A stretch of 64,000 nt of DNA from Linum tenue (lineage: Eukaryota; Streptophyta; Magnoliopsida; Malpighiales; Linaceae), in assembly GCA_946122785.1 (NCBI GenBank), contig CAMGYJ010000011.1, positions 25,731,007 through 25,795,006 of the forward strand. Direction: 5' to 3'. The translations under genes and the position numbers were made by a program. Shown one piece after another: positions 47,521 through 57,092 of the stretch. The notes under the pieces were generated by a model. That model was not told the origin of the DNA. It worked only from the letters and a program-made list of their open reading frames with translations, and made no database searches. Positions within the stretch are counted from its first letter, which is position 1, and the number at the start of each line of letters is the position of its first letter.

Positions 47521-47860
47521 GGGGTCGTTTGGAGGATGAGATTGCAAGTGAGGTATTTAGTCAATACATGTAATGATAAGATTAAATTTGAGTTAGAATT
47601 CATGTATTATCTTTTTATAGGCTCATCTATAATCACTCAAAATGAATGATTATCAATCTCTTCCAAAAGTTGAGAATGTTAACAAGGAATTGTCCCTCCA
47701 AACAAAATATTTTCCTAATACATGCATTGAATCAATAGATCAAATGATAATACATAAATTGATTAAATGCATTTGTTTGGAGAATCCAAACCTCCAAAAT
47801 GATAATACATAAATTAATTAAATGCATTTGTTTGGAGAATCCAAACCTCCAAACATGCCA
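47521..47860. mobile_element. Tourist-like MITE, 340 bp, with duplicated end
   Basis: Starts GGGGTCGTTTGGAGG and ends CCTCCAAACATGCCA; TTA at 47518-47520 and 47861-47863 is the likely 3-bp TSD. The right end holds a tandem repeat of about 56 bp (ATGATAATACATAAATTGAT and its copy). Confidence 0.72.
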
Positions 47861-47976
47861 TTAGTACAAAAAGGTGACAAACCTTTAATTTGTAATAAAT
47901 CGGTCACAAACCTTTGAGCGAATATCAAAACGGTAATTTTGTCTCCCTTGCTTAGTCATCCTTTCACGTCACACAA

Positions 47977-48013
<37 letters not shown>
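47977..48013. repeat. AAT microsatellite
   Basis: About 12 AAT units close to the truncated end of the copia element. Confidence 0.95.
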
Positions 48014-48017
<4 letters not shown>

Positions 48018-48109
48018 GCTATAAGCCACCTATGCTATTCCATGTCATCACCCAACCCATAGACCAGACCTAATCTTGGCCAAAATTTTGAAGAAACCAA
48101 CACACTCCC

Positions 48110-50870
48110 TTCTTTGTTCAATACCCATCATCGATGTTGGAGGAGTCTGAGAAACGCTAAGTTCACTCAGCAACCACCGAAGCCATAAAATTTCGTTGAC
48201 TGTAATGGCCATTGCACGATACTCGGCCTCGATAGAAGAATGGGCAACAACTTTTTGCTGCTTGGTGAGCCAGGAGATCGGAGCGCCACCCAAGGTGATG
48301 AAATAACCAGTCGTGCATCGCTGAGTACTTTTACAACCACCCCAATCTGCATCACAATAGGCTGTCAGCTAAAGAGGATTAGAAGACGAGAAGAAAATAC
48401 CTTGACCCGGACTAGGCTTCAGGTATCACAAAACGCGATAAGCCGCATCCAAATGCAACTGACTGGGTGCATGAACAGATTGACTGAGTATATTAACAAC
48501 ATATGTGATATCAGGCTGCGTACTCATAAGATATAGTAAATGACCAACCAAGCGCCAGTACTGGGAAGGATCAGTGAGAACTTCATCAAATGGACAAGTA
48601 AGCTGATGATTCTACTCAATCGGGAAAGAACTAGGACGAGCTCCCTGAACTCCTACATCTTCCAAGATGTCAAGCGCATACTTACGCTGACTGAGAACAA
48701 TGCCTATAGCTGTCCGAGCAATTTCAATGCCTAGAAAATATCAAAGAGAACCAAGATCCTTGATGCTGAACCGATCATCAAGGAACCGTTTTACCCTAGA
48801 AATGAAGTCAAGATCATTGCCGGCCAAGAGGACATCATCAACATATATAAGCGCACTCACATGAGTGCTCCACCGTTGGTAGATAAACAAAGCAGCATCT
48901 GCAAGTGAGGAGTGAAATCCAAACTCAAGCAGAGCAGTGGTTGACTTCTGGTACCAGTTGCGAGAGGCCTGTTTGAGGCCATAAAGCGACTTGTGAAGAC
49001 GACAAACGCGGTTGTCACCAGGCTGCTTGAAACCTGGAGGAACTTCCTCGTCAAGATCACCATGTAAGAAACGTTACTAACATCGAGTTGATGAAGATGT
49101 CAGCCTTTGCTAATGGAGACTGCAATCAAACAACCAACAGTCACAAGCTTTGCGATGGGAGCAAACGTATCATGGAAATCCAGACCCTCAATCTGTGTGT
49201 AGCCTTTCGACCGAGCTTTGAATCGCTCGATGCTGTCGTATGGATAGTGTTTTATTTTGTAACCCCATTTTACATGGTACGCTTTCCCGGCGGCAAGGAC
49301 ACAAGACTCCAGGTACCATTCGCCTCAAGAGCCTCAATTTCTTTAACCATGGCAGCCCGCCACCGTGGATCCCGAATTGCATGTCGAAAAGCAATCGGCT
49401 CTTCGCCCCGGGTAACAGCTGCAAGAAAAGCATAATATGAGGGTTTGAAACCATCGTATACAACATGTGAATACAAGGGATATTGGACGAGGTTGCTAGT
49501 ACTTCTCTTGTCACCCAAAAAGGAAGTATCGTAGTGCTCGAGGTATTTGGCGGACCCGGTCGCGATCATTGCACCGCAATGGAGGAGCGACGTATACTAG
49601 GGGCTTGACAAGAGAAGTGGCCGATTGAGGCGAGCAAGGGGGCGTGGGAGAAGCCCAAGCTGGGGACGACGGACGAGCAACATCACCTGTCCTGGAGGAA
49701 GAGCGGCCAGGCGAGGCAGCGCTGGACTGATCCTGTAGTGAATCAAATGAGCTGCTAAAGGGAGTCTCCTCCTCATGTGGTGAGTCCACAACATGTAGTG
49801 GAGACGCAACACTGGGCGAGGAAGAAGGAAGATCCATATCAAGTTGAAAGGAGGGCTGAGGGACCCAATGCAAGACCTGTTGTGTGCTCTTGGAATGGGA
49901 ATAAGGTCTCGTGGAAATGCACATCACGAGACGTCACCATTTGCTTGGAAACAAAATCATAGAGACGGTAGCCCTTCTGAGAAGTGGCATACCCCAAGAA
50001 GACAACAACCCGCCCTTGTGTAGCAAATTTATCTAAATGCCCATGGGTGTCCTTGTAATGCGCCAAACACCCAAAAACCTTGAGATGCGGTACCCGACGG
50101 GTTTACTGAACAGCAGCTCAAAAGGTGTCTTACCAGTAGCTGTGGTAGGAAGACGGTTAATTATGTAGACAACAATAAGAATGCACTCGCGCCAAAAGCG
50201 GAGAGGAAGGCTATCCTGGAATCGCAGGGCTCTAGCCATGTCAAGGATATGACGGTGCTTATGATCGGCAACGTCGTTCTGCTGAGGCGTGTAGGTGCAG
50301 GATGTATGCAACAAGATCTCATTCTACACATAATAATCGCGCAAGGGCTCTGTACTGAACTCATGTCCATTTTCCGCCTGAATGCGGCGAACTGACTTCC
50401 TAAACTATGCCTGTACCATTTGACATAATTTCAAAATATGCCGACTGGCTTCGGATTTAAACCGAAGAAGATAAACCCAAACACTAAGCGTGAAATCATC
50501 AACAATGGTAAAAAAATAGTGGGCTCCACTGAAAGAAGGGACCTTGTAACCGCCCCAAAGATCCACATGAATAAGCTCAGAAATGCTAGTCTTAATCATG
50601 CTAGACTGAAAAGGAGAACGTTATTGTTTCGCTCTAGAACAAGAATGACAAGGGATGTCTTTATTGAGAACAAAAGGTCAAGATAGTAGCCGCCCAATAT
50701 GCAAAAACTTCTCGGGTGAAGGGTGCCCCAGACGGGCATGCCAAGGCTGATCAGCGACCGGGGTCCTCTGCTGCGCTGCACATGCTTGCGTTCTTCCTTG
50801 ACCAAGCAGACACAAGTAGTACAAGCCATCACAGAGCTCACCCTTCCCAATCAATTTCTTGGAGAGTAAG
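48110..50870 (-). pseudogene. Copia pol: integrase, reverse transcriptase, RNase H, broken
   Basis: The GAG-pre-integrase part is near 50720-50850. Integrase follows (HVDLWGGYKVPSFSGAHYFF near 50570-50510, SCTYTPQQNDVADHKHRHIL near 50290). RT runs from about 49420 ([20 protein letters not shown]) with the catalytic YVDDVLLAGNDLDF near 48840. RNase H ends in VVAHSSIEAEYRAMA near 48230, shortly before the truncation. Stops (for example near 50320 and 50400) and frame changes occur repeatedly. Copia order integrase-before-RT is clear. Confidence 0.88.
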
Positions 50871-51189
50871 TCCTAAATGACTCAAAATCCATCAAGAAAA
50901 ATCAACGCAACATGATTATCCCTTGTCAAACCGACACCAAGTTACAACGAAACTCAGGAACATAGAGAACACGTCTCAAAGTGAAACCCGACTGCAAGTC
51001 AACTGATCCAACAAGCTTAATGGGAATGGTATCACCGTTAGGAATACGAATAGGCTAGCCATTAACATGAAGACCCTTATCCGATAAAAATGTCTCATGC
51101 ATAGTAATGTGCTCGTTGCACCCAGAATCAAGTAACCATTCAGAAGTGTCAGAAGTAGTACCTGCTATGTGATCTGTAGGATCATCGAC

Positions 51190-53054
51190 GGAGGAATCAA
51201 AATGCTTGAAGAATTGTTTTAGTTGCTAAAGCTGAGCCGTTGTGAACCCAGGCACCGGACTCTGCTCCACGTCTACCTGAGATGCCTTTGGCTCTCAGCT
51301 AAGATTATCGCGGCCGCTACTAGAATGATCCCGATCGCGGTCACCAGGCTGATCACGAGAATGACCCTAATCGCGGTCACGATCACGATCACGAGGCAGA
51401 TATCCAATGAGTTCCCAACATGTCTCACGCAGATAGCCTAGCTTTTGGCAATGAGTAGGGATGGCAATCAAACCCATGGCCACGGGTACCCGACCGCCCC
51501 CGACCCAGTCAATGTGGGGAATCCCCGCTTTGACCGGGTATGGGGCGGGTAAGGGTAAAACCCGCAAAAAATTTGATGGGTATGGGGCGGGTATGGTTTT
51601 ATCCTCCCCCGCCCCATACCCATACCCATACCCGCCCCACCAAGAGAATTTCTTCATATATCAAAAAATATGTGGATTAAATTGTAATATATCAATGATG
51701 ATGATGATAACTCGAGAAAATAAATAGTAGAAATGCAATTGAGTAACCACCTTAATCAAAATCTAGTTCATTTCCCTCAATTCTTCTTCCACTCTTTCAC
51801 TTTCCCCCTTGTCAACAAGATTATGTTAGTTAATTATTACTTAGTAAATGTATCAAGAGTTAGAGCACAATAATTTTAAAAATATTGTAGTCTATATTAT
51901 GTATTAATGGATGTTTTAGGATCATATTCTTTGAATCGTATTTAGAAAATGACCGTGTTTTGTTGACTTCATGATATAATAGGTTTGTTTATGGTTATAA
52001 TTAAAGCTTTTTTTTGTAAGTTTTAGGTATAATAATGTTGGATGTATGGGGATGGGTATTACCCATGGGTACTCGAAACCCACGGGTATGGGGATGGGTT
52101 TGCAAAACATTCCCCCGCATGGGTATGGGGCGGGTATGGGTTTGGGTATTTGAAGATGGGGATGAGGATGGTTTAGGCAAACCCGCCCCAAACCCGCCCC
52201 ATTGCCATCCCTAGCAATGAGTGCATTTCTCCCGATCAGAGAAAGTTTGTTCACAATCCTTGGAAGCAAGAGGCTTCTCGCGCTCACCATGAGCCACGAA
52301 GGTAGCGGCCTCGGGATGAGTGCGACGAGATTGACTAATCAGCTTCTGCTGTTCCGCATTCTGAATGATATTGTAGGCCTCCCCAAGATTGGGAATAAGC
52401 TTCATCGCAAGCACCTGGGTCCGAACATTGCTGAACGCCTCATCCAAGCCCATGAGGAAGTCGAAAACACGAGCACTCTCTTGTTGCTCCCGAACACGCC
52501 GCGAGATCCCGCAGGTGCAATTGCCACAAACACAGCTCGGAGTGGGAAAATAGCAGAGAATTCCTCCCAAAGAGCCTTGAGATGAGTGTAAAAGGACGAG
52601 ACATATCCTTTTTCTTGTTGGAGAAGAGACACAAGTCGCCGCAGCTCGTATGCTTGAGTCAAGCTCCCCTAGCCGAAGTGAGCGCACAAATCCGCCCTGA
52701 TTTCACGGGTATTTTCAGCAAATCGAACACTACTTCTAATTTCTTTGTCCATGGACATCTTCAGCCAACCTTTGACCATGGCGTCGCAGCGAATCCAGGC
52801 GTCCTTGGCAGGCTGGGTAGTCGGTTTTGGGAGAGAACCATCCACAAACCCATATTTATTTTTGGCGAGAAGGGCATCCTTCATATCAAAAGAGACCATT
52901 CACCATAGCTGGAAGCTGTCAACACATCACCAACAAGCATATTCCCTGGTCCATCTGACCGATGCAGCTGGTAGACTTCTGGTAACCCAGCTTCACTCTT
53001 GTTGTTGGAATTCGACTTTGGTGCCACGACGGAGGTAGACTCATCGTCGCTCAT
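51190..53054 (-). pseudogene. Copia gag, frameshifted and split by a hAT insertion
   Basis: Start ATG at 53054 (MSDDESTSVV), then EVYQLHRSDGPG and VLTASSYGEW, as in the copia fragment at 3542-3711. The UBN2-type gag core includes LLAKNKYGFVDGSLPKP and VFDFLMGLDEAFSNVRTQV. Frameshifts lie near 52905, 52665 and 52500. The zinc knuckle begins CTHC at about 52215 and continues on the other side of the hAT element (CQKLGYLRETC with the second C of CTHC duplicated by the TSD); its usual His is Tyr. Confidence 0.82.
51456..52213. mobile_element. Non-autonomous hAT element, 758 bp, with perfect 8-bp TSD
   Basis: Terminal repeats TAGGGATGGCAAT and ATTGCCATCCCTA; flanked by GCAATGAG at 51448-51455 and 52214-52221. 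TSD length and TIR text fit hAT. No transposase. Subterminal regions (about 51465-51645 and 52046-52195) are packed with GGGTATGGG/CCCATACCC words in inverted arrangement. Same family as 13416-15107. Confidence 0.93.
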
Positions 53055-53085
53055 GATGAAATTGATTGATCACCTGGATATTAAA

Positions 53086-53097
53086 GCTATGATACCA
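53086..53097 (-). other. Copia primer binding site
   Basis: Minus strand TGGTATCATAGC, immediately next to the LTR end ATTTTACA. Confidence 0.8.
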
Positions 53098-53273
53098 TGT
53101 AAAATTATGCGGAAATTGAAATTGCACTTTGATTTACGTGGTTCTTCCCCACATTGTGTGAGGCTTACATCTATGGGAAACTCCTCTTTTCTTATTGATT
53201 GAGTGGCCGAACAGGGTCAGCCATATATGTATACCCTAATACATCATTATCATCTAGGGTTACATGATTAACA
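53098..53273 (-). repeat. Copia 5' LTR (outer end uncertain)
   Basis: On the minus strand it ends in TTTACA at 53098. The proposed start is TGTTAATCATG at 53273, giving 176 bp; it could extend further (up to about 53500) as no partner LTR exists for comparison. Confidence 0.5.
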
Positions 53274-53524
53274 CGAGAAGCAGAAGGCACATGCCGACTC
53301 GTGACTGCATGGGTTGCATGCTCTTGTTGTGGGCTTTTAGGCTTGAATTCGTCGTCAAGACCATCCTAGCCCAATAGTCTAAGCCTCACTGCCCTCTGTG
53401 TTCAGTCGTCGAGGAAGATGGTCCCTTCAAGCTCGTCGTCGCTTTCTCTCTGTGCTACTAGACGTACTTTAGATGAGTTTCCCAGACCTTGATTGAAGGC
53501 CCTAGGCGAGGGTGCTAAGATGAG

Positions 53525-53726
53525 GTCGATGTGGGATAAGCTCCGATCTATCACTCCTTTGTTGCCCTATTTGTGTGGAAAGTAGAAGAAATGGCTGTGA
53601 CGCGAAGGAACAAGAAAATCTCTACGATTTTCTAATGGGTCTAAACAATGAATTTGGGACAGTAACTACCCATATCTTGAGCATCCAACCAATTCCTTAT
53701 CCGTTGAACAATAATTCGGGCCTAAG
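53525..53726 (+). pseudogene. Copia gag fragment, plus strand, cut by an Athila LTR
   Basis: MWDKLRSITPLLPYLCGK at about 53529 followed, in another frame, by EQENLYDFLMGLNNEFGTV and THILSIQPIP is the middle of a copia gag (UBN2) domain. The frame ends at the LTR boundary at 53727. It is a separate element from the minus-strand copia. Confidence 0.75.
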
Positions 53727-53907
53727 TGTACAATTTTTATCCCCGTTTCTCTTTGATGTTTGTTGCAATTGAACTTCAAAAGGGGTGGTTTTACGCGAGA
53801 TTTCTTGTGTTTCAATGTGTTTCGGATCCTAACAGGTGAAACCATCCTCGGAGTCGAGAGTTGGAAGAAAAAGAGCGGAGACTGGGCAAAGAGGAGGAGA
53901 CAACCTA

Positions 53908-54155
53908 TGTTCACGGTCTCCCATTAGAGTTCACGGTCTCTAGGACCGTGAACTGGAACCACAACCCGTGAACCAAGGAGCATCCATAGAGGGTTTTGAG
54001 GTTACTAACGCCAAGGCTATTCACGGTCGCTAAGACCGTGAACTGCAACCACAAACCGTGAACCCAAGAAGTGAAGCGATGCGTTTTGGTTCAGCACACT
54101 GTGTTCTCGGATGCGTTTTGATGTTCACTGTCGTGAACTTAGGCCGTGAACTGGG
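53908..54155. repeat. Palindromic array in the U3 of the copy B LTR
   Basis: Arranged as half-site TTCACGGTCTC, full palindrome TTCACGGTCTCTAGGACCGTGAAC-like (given in parts: TTCACGGTC, loop, GACCGTGAAC, about 53931-53953), inverted half-site CCGTGAAC; then a second set near 54019-54063 and a degenerate third near 54123-54151. Confidence 0.82.
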
Positions 54156-54218
54156 CGCGATCTCAACATAAAAGGACAGCTGAAAGGAGGAAGAGGGGAG
54201 AGAAACCTAGTCTGAGAA

Positions 54219-54219
<1 letters not shown>

Positions 54220-54249
<30 letters not shown>

Positions 54250-54283
54250 CTTCTTCTTCTTCTTCTTCTTCTTCTTCTTCTTC
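54220..54283. repeat. CTT microsatellite, about 21 units
   Basis: Uninterrupted CTT run in the copy B LTR, translating as poly-Glu on the minus strand, which is not a gene. Confidence 0.97.
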
Positions 54284-55379
54284 AGATTTTAGAGTGAGAA
54301 TGTGTCGAACCAAAGAAGAGGAGAATCTAGGGTTTCATCCCCAAGCAAGGATTTGGGAATTCCTCCCCCAAAGGAGGATCTCTTCAACAGAAGGAGCAAG
54401 ACTTGCATCTTTTTGATGGTTTTCCTTCTTCTCTCAAGTGTTTTCCCTTCTCCTAGCATGGAGTAGTACCTTCTTTCACTTGGGTGTTTGTAAACACTAG
54501 CTACAATTATGTGAATGCTTGTATGAATTGAATGATTTGTGTGTGGTTGTGTTTAATATGAATGTGGAGGTATTTTTCATGGTGATTGTGCATTGTGTGT
54601 GCTTGACAATCTTGTGTTCCATGTTGACCTAGCTTAGAGAGGAGACCTTCTTAGGTTAAGAGGCTCAATTAGAGATGGGTGTTCTTGGGCATTGCATGCC
54701 TCCTAGGCTAGTTTAGAGAGGAAAACTCCTTTATCCAAAGAGGCTCAATTTGCGCTGGGTTTCCTTGGGATTTCAATGCCTCCTAAACCAGTTTAGGGAG
54801 AACCCTCATTAACCTAAGAGGCTCTAGTGGAGATGGGCTTCCTTGGGAATTTCAGGCCTCCTATTCTAGGTTAATTACGGGAAAACCTCCTATTTCGTAT
54901 TAGCACTTAGGGTTTGGTTGTGGGTGGCCGTCCGAATTCCAATTTGAGGGTGAAGTCTAACCATTCCTTAGTCAATAGGTTGAGAGGGTTAGTGGCGTGG
55001 ATCGTATCCTATATCCTCGACCTAGAGAGTAAGAGGGTAGCTTTGACTACTTGTTAGACTTCCCTGCAGTTTATAACCCCTAACCACACACGGTCAGTCG
55101 ATTCTTCAGGTCGTAATTGTTAGCTAGGGGGAGCAACACCAGGGTGAAGCCTTCTCAATTAGTGTCAAATCCATTTTACCTTTGCAAAGCAATTTAGCTT
55201 TAGACCTTTGTTTTCACCAAAACTAATTCACTAGTTAATGTTTCAAACAGTCAAAGTAGCAGTATATGGGCCGACCCGGGTCGATATTTAAACATACTTG
55301 CCCTATATTGCACCCATCTAAGGTTTATACTTGGACCTTAGGTGGAATTTATTGTGATAGTCAGAGCGAGTCAAGTTTT

Positions 55380-55397
55380 TGGCGCCGTTGCTGGGGA
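55380..55397 (+). other. Primer binding site of copy B
   Basis: TGGCGCCGTTGCTGGGGA: one mismatch from the tRNA-Asp site of copies A and C. Confidence 0.85.
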
Positions 55398-55528
55398 CCT
55401 TTGGTCCGTTATCGTGAAAAGTTTGTTTGGTGTTAATCTAGCTTTTAATTTCTATTTTGGTAAGTGTGAAGTGTTTGCTTGTGCTAAATGTATTGTGTTC
55501 TTTAAATGTGTGTAGGGAGGTGCATGAC

Positions 55529-56948
55529 TGATAGACCGTTATTTACACATGTTTTTACCCTCGTTCTTACACCGTTTGAGGTGTTGATTCTCGTGTTTTA
55601 GGCCGATTTCACGCTAGGTTGTGCTTGTTTGTGATATTTCAGGTCCTAATACGTGAATGAAGGCTTGGGAGCGAGTCTGGGGTCGATTGGGCGAAGATCG
55701 GACGAATGGCGAGGTTTCAAGGAAGCTGCACGGCCAGGCCAGGGAATCGCATGGCCGTGCGAAGGCCAAGCCAGGCCGTGCGGGATTATGCGAGAGCACG
55801 CACGGGCAACCCATGATTGTGACACGGCCGTGCCATTGAGCACCCTGGCCGTGTGATTTCTGCCGAGGCCGAGCACGGGCAGGCCGGAATTCTCACACGG
55901 CCGTGCAACCCTGGCCGTGTGAGATGGCTGAAGGTCGATTAATTGATGCGCCGCGTTTTGAGCTGCACTGCCAAGTGGGTGAGTCACACGGCCGTGCGGT
56001 CTGGCCGTGCGAGTCGGGAAATCCTGGTTTTAGAGCCTATTTCGAGCCAAAAGTGAGGGAATCGAGTTTTGAGAGCAAAAACAGAGCCCTAGAGAGAGAA
56101 AGTATGAAGAACACATCCTAGAAGCTATCTTAGAGCTGGATTTCATCGAATTGAGCTTGGAGATCGTCATAGGAGTGGAAATCATCATCCCGGAGCAGAT
56201 TTTCCTCATCGTTATGAGTATGACTAATCCGATTACTGTTTTCTCTTCTCTCTCTATGGAGTAGAACCTTTCTCTCACTTGGGTATGAAGAACCCTAGTT
56301 CCTTGTGTTAGGGATTTGATTGTAATGACTTGGGATGATATTACTGTTTGATTTTAATCGAATGATGCATGTTTATTGAATTGATTGGAGTCTGATCAGC
56401 TTTTCTCAATTTCTGCTGCAACCTGAGATAGATAGAATCTGATTAGGTTGTTAGAGCCTCTTCATTCGATAGTAGGAGATTGGCTATATGAGAGTTAGCC
56501 AGTTTACTGCTTTGTACTGGAATTCAATTCCAGTAGTGGAGTTCTGTGTTCATAGCCTCAGCTTTCTATCCCGGTGAAGACTAGTCGTCTGCCGGGTAGT
56601 TAGACTGAGAGGGCTTGGTCAGCTTAAGAGATTCCAAGCTACTGTCGGATCTTCCGCAGTTTAATCAACAGTAAATCAACCCAGGGAATTGCAATTGAAC
56701 CTAACTAAGGGGCTAGGGGGACTCAATCCTGAGTGACTCTTTCCTGACTTTGAAAATCGAACAATTTACTGCTTTCTTGTTGCTTTTGCTTTTAACAACA
56801 ATCACTCGAACTAGTTTGCTAGATAATAGAGAATCACGGAGTAAGCAGTAGATCTAGACCCCGGGTTGATAATTGAACTTGCCTGTTACTGCATTCCCGG
56901 ACTGCGATTACACTTGGTCGCAGTTTGGTGTTGTGTTTTGGCGTGTCA
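55529..56948 (+). repeat. 5' LTR of Athila-type copy C, 1420 bp
   Basis: Begins TGATAGACCGTTATTTACAC and ends GCGTGTCA. Clearly the same LTR family as 2124-3541, though visibly diverged. Confidence 0.92.
55727..56010. repeat. Palindromic array in the U3 of the copy C LTR
   Basis: Units of half-site (GCACGGCCA or GCACGGGCA), full palindrome (CACGGCCGTGC or a one-base variant) and inverted half-site (GGCCGTGC or GGCCGTGT) recur from 55728 to about 56008. Same order as in copy A although spacers and unit number differ. Confidence 0.85.
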
Positions 56949-56954
56949 AGTTTT

Positions 56955-56972
56955 TGGCGCCGTTGCCGGGGA
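56955..56972 (+). other. Primer binding site of copy C, tRNA-Asp type
   Basis: TGGCGCCGTTGCCGGGGA, six bases after the LTR end, matching the 3' end of plant tRNA-Asp. Confidence 0.93.
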
Positions 56973-57092
56973 TTCTCTAGGTTATTGGGGAAACGTGAGA
57001 ATTTGTTACTCTAGCTTTTTATTTACTGCATTTTATCTCTTCCACCTGTGTGCCTTCACGGGTTGCTTCTGCTGATTGTGTGCAGGTAGTGC

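Larger units (their letters stand above)
48110..53273 (-). mobile_element. Ty1/copia retrotransposon, 3'-truncated, decayed, interrupted by a hAT element
   Basis: Minus-strand order: LTR (about 53273-53098), TGGTATCATAGC primer binding site (53097-53086; one change from the usual initiator tRNA-Met site), gag from 53054, integrase, reverse transcriptase and RNase H, ending mid-RNase H near 48130. No 3' LTR is found, so the 3' end has been lost. The 758-bp element 51456-52213 splits the gag zinc knuckle. Frameshifts and stops occur in every domain. Confidence 0.88.
53727..55373 (+). repeat. 5' LTR of Athila-type copy B, 1647 bp
   Basis: Begins TGTACAATTTTTATCCCCGT and ends GAGTCA six bases before the primer site. 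The start corresponds in layout (not in sequence) to the copy C LTR. It holds a palindromic array and a CTT microsatellite. Confidence 0.75.
53727..55528 (+). mobile_element. Athila-type element, copy B: 5' LTR, primer site and gag start only
   Basis: An LTR (53727-55373), a primer binding site (55380-55397) and a leader to an ATG at 55524, where copy C interrupts it. The LTR sequence differs from copies A and C, so it is another family, but the layout is the same. The remainder would lie beyond copy C, outside the window. Confidence 0.82.

Noticed and set aside
54125..54313. Minus-strand frame with a long poly-Glu run
   Set aside because: It is the CTT microsatellite of the copy B LTR.
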